Under the pieces are notes generated by a model. The model had not been told where the DNA came from. It saw only the letters and a list, made by a program, of their open reading frames with translations, and made no database searches. This document shows positions 6,969 to 11,075 of a stretch of DNA of 11,075 bases, piece by piece. This DNA is from an uncultured Lachnospiraceae bacterium (GTDB taxonomy: Bacteria > Bacillota > Clostridia > Lachnospirales > Lachnospiraceae). Location: the NCBI GenBank assembly GCA_905236545.1, contig CAJOQO010000343.1:1-11075 (forward strand), written 5' to 3'. The translations under genes and the position numbers were made by a program. The stretch's first letter is position 1; each line of letters opens with the position of its first letter.

Positions 6969-8141
6969 TCAGATTCTTGCCACGCCGCTTTTTTGCGCGG
7001 CCTTCGCGACAGCGGCCGCGACAGCCGGACCGACGCGTTTGTCGAAGGCCATCGGGATAATGTAGTCCGCACTCAGCTCCCCGGGGCTGATCAGGTTCGC
7101 CAGCGCTTCGGCGGCGGCCATCTTCATCTCTTCGTTGATGTCCGAGGCGCGGACATCGAAGGTTCCGCGGAAGATGCCCGGAAAAGCAAGAACATTGTTG
7201 ATCTGGTTCGGGAAATCACTGCGTCCCGTGGCGACCACGGCCGCTCCGCCGGCCTTTGCCTCATCCGGAAAGATCTCCGGAGTCGGGTTTGCGCAGGCAA
7301 AGACGATGGCGTCTTTATTCATCGTCTGCACCATCTCTTTTGTCACTGTACCCGGTGCGGATACGCCGATAAAGACGTCCGCCCCGGCCAGGTGTTCCGC
7401 CAGGGTACCGGGCTTTTTCTCCAGGTTGGTCTGCTGTGCCATCTCTTCCTTGATCCAGTTCAGTCCTTCCCGTCCCTCATAGATCGCACCCTTCCGGTCA
7501 CACATGGTGATGTGCCTGAAGCCGGCGGACAGAAGCAGCCTGACGATCGCTACCGCGGCCGCTCCGGCTCCGGAGGTAACTACCTTTACCTCTTCTTTTT
7601 TCTTTCCTGTCACCTTCAATGCATTGGTCAGGCCGGCAAGTGTGATAACGGCAGTTCCGTGCTGGTCGTCATGAAAGATCGGGATATCCGTGCGCTGCTT
7701 CAGCTTTCTCTCGATTTCGAAGCAGCGGGGGGCGGCGATGTCTTCCAGGTTGATCCCGCCGAAGGATCCGGAGATCAGAGCCACCGCGTTGACGAACTCG
7801 TCCACATCCTTTGTCTTGACGCACAGCGGAATAGCGTCCACGTCGCCGAAGGCCTTGAACAGGACGCATTTTCCTTCCATGACCGGCATGCCTGCAACCG
7901 GTCCGATGTCGCCCAGCCCGAGCACGGCGGAGCCGTCCGTGATTACGGCGCACATATTGCTGCGGCGGGTATAGTCGTATGACTTGTTTTCATCCTTCTG
8001 TATCTCGAGACAGGGCTCGGCGACCCCCGGGGTATAAGCGAGCGACAGGTCGTCTCTGGTTTCCACCGGGCAGCGTGTGACCACCTCGATCTTTCCCTTC
8101 CACTCCTTGTGAAGCCGCAGCGATTCTTTTTCGTAATCCAT
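6969..8141 (-). CDS. Malic enzyme (short bacterial form, NAD(P)-dependent)
   Basis: A cytoplasmic enzyme that oxidatively decarboxylates L-malate to pyruvate and CO2 with NAD+ or NADP+ and a divalent metal. It has 390 residues, the usual length of the single-unit bacterial form without a phosphotransacetylase tail. Visible motifs are SLAYTPGVAEPC (catalytic Tyr36), TDGSAVLGLGDIGP (68-81), VMEGKCVLFKAFGDVDAIP (catalytic Lys91), INLEDIAAPRCFEIE (metal ligands Glu133 and Asp134), IPIFHDDQHGTAV (metal Asp158/159), the nucleotide-binding SGAGAAAVAIVRLL (190-203), CANPTPEI (283-290) and SDFPNQINNVLAFPGIFRG (308-326). Cofactor preference cannot be judged safely. The ATG at 8141 has GGAGG (plus 8149-8153) 7 nt upstream; the in-frame ATG six bases earlier is too close to it. 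No terminator follows, so read-through into the antiporter leader is possible. It is divergent from the small secreted-protein gene. Confidence 0.95.
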   Translation of the reverse strand: MDYEKESLRLHKEWKGKIEVVTRCPVETRDDLSLAYTPGVAEPCLEIQKDENKSYDYTRRSNMCAVITDGSAVLGLGDIGPVAGMPVMEGKCVLFKAFGDVDAIPLCVKTKDVDEFVNAVALISGSFGGINLEDIAAPRCFEIERKLKQRTDIPIFHDDQHGTAVITLAGLTNALKVTGKKKEEVKVVTSGAGAAAVAIVRLLLSAGFRHITMCDRKGAIYEGREGLNWIKEEMAQQTNLEKKPGTLAEHLAGADVFIGVSAPGTVTKEMVQTMNKDAIVFACANPTPEIFPDEAKAGGAAVVATGRSDFPNQINNVLAFPGIFRGTFDVRASDINEEMKMAAAEALANLISPGELSADYIIPMAFDKRVGPAVAAAVAKAAQKSGVARI

Positions 8142-8202
8142 CCTCATTCCTCCGCTTATCATGCTGAACGTTTGTAATAGATCTGGTGCACTTCAGTTTT
8201 TC

Positions 8203-8219
8203 ATGATACCATTGAATGC
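8203..8219 (-). promoter_or_regulatory. Candidate extended -10 promoter of malic enzyme
   Basis: Minus-strand TGGTATCAT gives a TGn extended -10 with TATCAT (plus 8203-8208), about 60 nt upstream of the ATG. CGCATTC precedes it (plus 8214-8220), an element also seen in the same place before the phosphate transporter. No good -35 at 17 bp was found. Confidence 0.35.
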
Positions 8220-8261
8220 GTAAAAATGCGATGTTCAAATCTTCGGAAAGGAGTAGTGACA

Positions 8262-8888
8262 ATGAAAAAAACGGTTGTTCGTGCTGCGCTGGCCGCATGG
8301 ATCCTGTCCTGCATGTTCGCGATGACTGCGGCAGCTTCCGCCGCGATCAGGGAAACAGAGTATGCAGGGAACGGAAGGGTCGAAGCGGAATTCACTTCTG
8401 ATGTGAGATACCGGTCCGCGAAGATCACTGTCAGGGATCCTGAAGGCAGGAAGGTGCCGGCGGTGATCCTGGACAAGGACGAGGATGATCTGGCTTTTGC
8501 CCTGATCAGCTGGCAGCAGGGGAAAACCTATACCTTTACCATCAGCGGGATCAAAAAGCCTGGAGAAAAGAACTATGGAAGCGTCAGGGGGAAGATCCGG
8601 ATTCCGGTATCGAAAGGCCCGGTTCCGGTGAGCCGCGTGAACTATGACAGGGAAGACCATAAGCTGAAATTCGAGTTTGAATCCCTGGTCGGATGGAAGA
8701 AACCAACAGTATCCATTACCAGAGGAAAGAAGCAGTATGCCGTAAAGATCCTGGAAAAAGCCGGCATCGAGATGAGAGTCAGGGTGAAGAATCTCCAGAA
8801 GGGGAAAGTATACCGGTACAGGATCACGGGTGTCAGCAGCTGGGGCGAGAAGGCTTTCTCCACTGTCACCGGAGATTTTACGGCCTGA
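8262..8888 (+). CDS. Exported protein of two homologous beta-rich repeats, unknown function
   Basis: A 208-residue protein not recognised as a named family. Residues 1-28 are a classical signal peptide (KK start, AALAAWILSCMFAMTAAASA, cut after ASA or ASAA). The mature part is two homologous segments of about 85-90 residues (29-115 and 123-206). GKTYTFTISGIKKPGEKNYG at residue 87 aligns with GKVYRYRITGVSSWGEKAFS at 181, a shift of 94 residues, and each is preceded by alternating polar/hydrophobic strands. The pattern suggests two Ig/Fn3-like beta-sandwich domains, basic in character, acting outside the membrane. ATG 8262 is supported by AAAGGAG (8247-8253) 8 nt upstream; an in-frame ATG at 8226 lacks a site. 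It is a single-gene unit, closed by the terminator at 8926-8970. No catalytic motif is visible; binding to wall or a ligand is a guess. Confidence 0.82.
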   Translation: MKKTVVRAALAAWILSCMFAMTAAASAAIRETEYAGNGRVEAEFTSDVRYRSAKITVRDPEGRKVPAVILDKDEDDLAFALISWQQGKTYTFTISGIKKPGEKNYGSVRGKIRIPVSKGPVPVSRVNYDREDHKLKFEFESLVGWKKPTVSITRGKKQYAVKILEKAGIEMRVRVKNLQKGKVYRYRITGVSSWGEKAFSTVTGDFTA

Positions 8889-8925
8889 TTGCCCGTATAC
8901 GGGAAACGCTGGTACTGAGAAAGCG

Positions 8926-8970
8926 GGACATAAAAGAACCACCGGCATGGCCGGTGGTTCTTTTATGTCC
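8926..8970. terminator. Bidirectional Rho-independent terminator
   Basis: A perfect 21-bp inverted repeat (8926-8946 and 8950-8970) with the 3-nt loop ATG. The GC-rich core ACCACCGGC/GCCGGTGGT is flanked by AAAAG on the left and CTTTT on the right, so an RNA from either strand ends in a GC stem followed by U residues. It lies between two convergent genes, the plus stop at 8888 and the minus stop at 8982. Confidence 0.95.
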
Positions 8971-8981
8971 GTTTCAGTCAG

Positions 8982-10823
8982 TCAGGAAGGGGGATTCTGG
9001 GATTCCCCGGCTGCGTGAAAGGCTTCCAGCGATTCGGGAAGCAGCCTGCCGAAGTATTCCTCGTGTGCCCTGCGGAAGGCTTCGTTGTATGCTTCGTCTT
9101 CGCCGGCGCGCATGCTTTCAAAGTAGTTATGCTCCTTTGTGGCCAGCTCCGGCCTGACACGGATGACGGTAGCTTCGCCGATATTGGTACATGCGCTCAC
9201 GACGTGGCTGACCGAGGAGAGCAGATTCATAAAGTTGGTATCCGCGTAAAGGTTGCATTTCCCATTGCCCATACGGTTCAGGTGATTCACCTTGAAGGTG
9301 GAGATAAGCTCGTTCGCAACCTCTTCCAGCGGTTCGATCTGCAGAGCGGCGTCTATATTGCGGGTCGTAAACGCGCGGTCCGCGTGGTCAAGAACCCGGT
9401 CCGTGAGCTCAAACAGAACCTGGAGCTCGTGCTGTGCCATTTCCGAGAAGGACAGCTTTCTTTCGGAGAGATCCCGGGCCGCTTTTGCGATCTGGGGCGC
9501 CTCGTCGCCGATTCTCTCGAATTCCGAAACAACTCTGTAATACTGGTCCAGGATCCGGACATGCTGTTCTTCCCGCAGATGAGGGAGCAGCTCTACGATA
9601 TAGCGGCTCGCATGGTCCGTGAGAAGGTCAACGTTCTCTTCTTCCGCGCTGACCGCTTCATCCTTCTTTTCATCGTACTGATCGAGAAGTGTGATCGCCT
9701 CGTCGACATTGGCGCGGGCAGCGTGAAACTGGGTGAGAAGAATGTCATAGCAGCTGTTCAGGGCAAGAGCCGGCGTCGCGAAGAAAGCGGGGTTGAGGCC
9801 ATCCAGCTTTTCCTTGTATTTGTTTTCGGGGACAGGCTCATCCTTTACGATCTTCCGGCTCATCCTTTCAAAGGTGTTTAGCAGCGGGAACAGAAGGATC
9901 GCGCATCCCAGGTTGAAGATCGTGTTGGTATTCGCGATCATTCCGGAATTGGCGGTTTTGTCCCAGATCGGGTCAAGAACGCCGGTCTGATGCAGGATGG
10001 CAACCACGGCAAAAACGAGAACGGACTTGCCGAGATTGAACAGGATGTTGACGATCCCGGTCCGTCTTGCATCCGCCTTGGCGCCGATCCAGCATACGAT
10101 CGCAGTTGTGACACAGTCTCCGAGATAGACGCCGATAATCACGGGGTATACCGCCTTGAAAGTCAGAAGTCCTGACGCGGAGAAGGCCTGCAGGATACCG
10201 ATGGTTGCGCTGGAACTCTGCAGTACAAAGGCAACGCCTGCTCCGGTGATATAGCCGAGGACCGGATTGCCGCCGAGTCCGGACAGAAGCTTTTCCAGCA
10301 CCCCGGACTGGGTGAGGCTGCTCACCGCGTTGGTCATGTTCAGAAGGCCGGAAAAGAGGATGCCGAATCCGATCGCGATGTTGCCGAGGGTGCGGGAATT
10401 CCGGAACTTCGTCCCCATGATAAGGATGATGCCCAGAATGAGCGCGATCGGCGCGAGGGAGGAAGGCTTGAAGATCTGCAGCCAGGAGCCTCCGGAGGCA
10501 TCCATGTCAAGAAGACGGATGATCTGGCCGGTAACGGTGGTTCCCACATTGGCGCCGACGATGATGCCGAGCGACTGGTGAAGCGAAAGGATCCCCGCCG
10601 CGACAAGTCCTGATGTGATCACGATAGTTGCAGTGGATGACTGGATAAGGGCTGTAACTGCAAGCCCGAGAAGAAACGCCTTAAACGGGTTGTTGGTTAC
10701 ATGCTCCATCGCAACCTTCAGCGTTCCTGAGGAGCTTTCCTTCAGGCCGTCGCCCATAAGGCGCATGCCGTAGAGGAACATCGCAAGTCCGCCGAATAGT
10801 GTCAGCAGGTCAAAGAAGCTCAT
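8982..10823 (-). CDS. Na+/phosphate cotransporter with C-terminal PhoU-like domain (NptA/YjbB type)
   Basis: A 613-residue membrane transporter that imports or exports phosphate coupled to Na+. It has the two family repeats, each with the QSS signature: ALIQSSTATIVITSGLVAAG (59-78), then IVGANVGTTVTG; and FVLQSSSATIGILQAFSASG (199-218), then IGVYLGDCVTT. About residues 340-590 form a helical, charged cytoplasmic region of the PhoU type (for example YRVVSEFERIGDEAPQIA and ELISTFKVNHLNRMGNGKCN), a common fusion in bacterial members that may couple transport to phosphate status. The segment IANTNTIFN (296-304) has Asn where many relatives, as I recall them, have His before T-x-F-N. The ATG at 10823 has GAGGA (plus 10830-10834) 6 nt upstream. 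It appears monocistronic, with its own promoter near 10920 and the shared terminator at 8926-8970. No pho regulator gene is in view. Confidence 0.95.
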   Translation of the reverse strand: MSFFDLLTLFGGLAMFLYGMRLMGDGLKESSSGTLKVAMEHVTNNPFKAFLLGLAVTALIQSSTATIVITSGLVAAGILSLHQSLGIIVGANVGTTVTGQIIRLLDMDASGGSWLQIFKPSSLAPIALILGIILIMGTKFRNSRTLGNIAIGFGILFSGLLNMTNAVSSLTQSGVLEKLLSGLGGNPVLGYITGAGVAFVLQSSSATIGILQAFSASGLLTFKAVYPVIIGVYLGDCVTTAIVCWIGAKADARRTGIVNILFNLGKSVLVFAVVAILHQTGVLDPIWDKTANSGMIANTNTIFNLGCAILLFPLLNTFERMSRKIVKDEPVPENKYKEKLDGLNPAFFATPALALNSCYDILLTQFHAARANVDEAITLLDQYDEKKDEAVSAEEENVDLLTDHASRYIVELLPHLREEQHVRILDQYYRVVSEFERIGDEAPQIAKAARDLSERKLSFSEMAQHELQVLFELTDRVLDHADRAFTTRNIDAALQIEPLEEVANELISTFKVNHLNRMGNGKCNLYADTNFMNLLSSVSHVVSACTNIGEATVIRVRPELATKEHNYFESMRAGEDEAYNEAFRRAHEEYFGRLLPESLEAFHAAGESQNPPS

Positions 10824-10842
10824 ATTCTATCCTCATCCATGA

Positions 10843-10859
10843 CGGCGGTTATTCCGCCG
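10843..10859 (-). repeat. Small hairpin in the phosphate-transporter leader
   Basis: CGGCGG (10843-10848) and CCGCCG (10854-10859) form a 6-bp all-GC stem with the loop TTATT, ending 9 nt before the Shine-Dalgarno on the transcribed strand. It lacks a T-run and so is not a terminator. It could influence ribosome access or RNA stability. Confidence 0.4.
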
Positions 10860-10880
10860 GAGTATCTGGTTTGCATAGTT

Positions 10881-10916
10881 CACAGCCGAGAATGTGCAAT
10901 TACAGTCCACAGCCGA
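10881..10916. repeat. Direct repeat CACAGCCGA in the phosphate-transporter 5' region
   Basis: CACAGCCGA occurs at 10881-10889 and again at 10908-10916, starts 27 bp apart. On the transcribed strand this is TCGGCTGTG, lying just after the predicted transcription start. It could be a tandem operator; no regulator can be named. Confidence 0.3.
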
Positions 10917-10919
10917 TGT

Positions 10920-10936
10920 ATCATACCACGAATGCG
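10920..10936 (-). promoter_or_regulatory. Candidate promoter of the Na+/phosphate cotransporter
   Basis: Minus-strand TGGTATGAT contains a TATGAT -10 (plus 10920-10925) with the TGn extension, preceded by CGCATTC (plus 10930-10936) and an A-tract. Initiation near 10913 would give a leader of about 90 nt. An alternative TTGCAC-16-TATGCA pair lies further downstream. Confidence 0.45.
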
Positions 10937-10965
10937 CTTTTTTTTCAGCAGATATTCTCTTCGGG

Positions 10966-10999
10966 CAAAAGAAAAGCGCGGCGGTCAAAAGACTGCCGC
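10966..10999 (-). terminator. Rho-independent terminator for a gene beyond the right edge
   Basis: On the minus strand, GCGGCAGTC and GACCGCCGC form a 9-bp stem with one wobble or mismatch (plus 10978-10999) around a TTTT loop, followed by GCTTTTCTTTT (plus 10977-10967). A minus-strand transcript entering from the right would end here, upstream of the phosphate-transporter promoter. Confidence 0.75.
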
Positions 11000-11038
11000 A
11001 CTATATTTTCTCCGGAAGGAAGACGAAAGCAATCACAC

Positions 11039-11056
11039 GTCGGGAGCGTTCCCGAC
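11039..11056. repeat. Short perfect hairpin near the right edge
   Basis: GTCGGGA (11039-11045) and TCCCGAC (11050-11056) form a perfect 7-bp stem with the loop GCGT. No T-run follows on either strand. It may be the end of a structured RNA or lie in the last codons of a truncated gene; the window is too short to tell. Confidence 0.35.
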
Positions 11057-11075
11057 TGTACCGCCTTCCATGAAC

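Noticed and set aside
6993..7982. 329-codon plus-strand open frame opposite malic enzyme
   Set aside because: It is a shadow of a highly conserved enzyme, with no start signal and no recognisable domain.
9015..9881. 288-codon plus-strand open frame opposite the PhoU-like part of the phosphate transporter
   Set aside because: It is a shadow frame; the bidirectional terminator and the real coding pattern favour the minus strand.
10879..10911. Possible PhoP boxes (TTCACA, ATTACA, TCCACA) before the phosphate transporter
   Set aside because: The copies are 20 and 7 bp apart instead of the regular 11-bp period of PhoP boxes, and they fall downstream of the best -10.
11033..11075. 3' end of a minus-strand gene ending at a TGA (13 codons, MEGGTVGNAPDV-like)
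   Set aside because: The downstream terminator makes a minus-strand gene likely, but 13 codons with an embedded perfect hairpin are too little to choose a frame. Another frame ends at 11001.

Overview
The window looks like a chromosomal segment from a Firmicute of the Clostridia, most like a gut Lachnospiraceae-type organism. This is an inference from strong AGGAGG-type ribosome binding sites, mid-range GC, a DltBCD-like O-acylation cassette, a secreted protein with choline/glucan-binding-type repeats, and the protein families present. No rRNA, tRNA, CRISPR array, transposase or phage gene was seen.

Layout: (1) Positions 2-2679, plus strand, hold a cell-envelope O-acylation cassette. An MBOAT acyltransferase, cut by the left edge, overlaps a membrane-anchored SGNH-type protein by 14 bp, followed by a stand-alone acyl carrier protein. 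These are the counterparts of DltB, DltD and DltC, in the order B-D-C. The activating ligase (DltA counterpart) is not visible and may lie to the left. (2) Positions 2759-3598, plus strand, encode a secreted protein with cell-wall-binding-type repeats and a transglutaminase-like Cys-His-Asp domain, in locally AT-richer DNA. A cre-like palindrome lies upstream. (3) Positions 3595-5553, plus strand, encode an ABC-2/ABCG-like permease without a visible ATPase partner. Its large loop before the last membrane helix contains a regular 27-residue tandem repeat. Its 3' end runs antisense into the next gene.

(4) On the minus strand, a short-form malic enzyme (8141-6969) is followed by an NhaC-superfamily antiporter (6750-5449). 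The two are separated by a 218-nt leader with inverted repeats in an a-b-a'-b' arrangement. The pairing resembles the malate-enzyme/antiporter (mle) arrangement of Bacillus. (5) Divergent from malic enzyme, at 8262-8888 on the plus strand, is a small exported protein made of two homologous beta-rich repeats. (6) A perfect 21-bp bidirectional terminator (8926-8970) separates it from a convergent Na+/phosphate cotransporter with a C-terminal PhoU-like region (10823-8982, minus). (7) The last 250 bp contain that gene's promoter and leader repeats and a minus-strand terminator belonging to a gene beyond the right edge.

Functionally, the left half is accessory envelope modification and transport. 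The right half is sodium-linked transport and C4 metabolism. The most unusual points are the 27-residue repeat loop in an apparently orphan permease, the antisense overlap that places the antiporter's terminator inside the permease reading frame, and the structured leader upstream of the antiporter.
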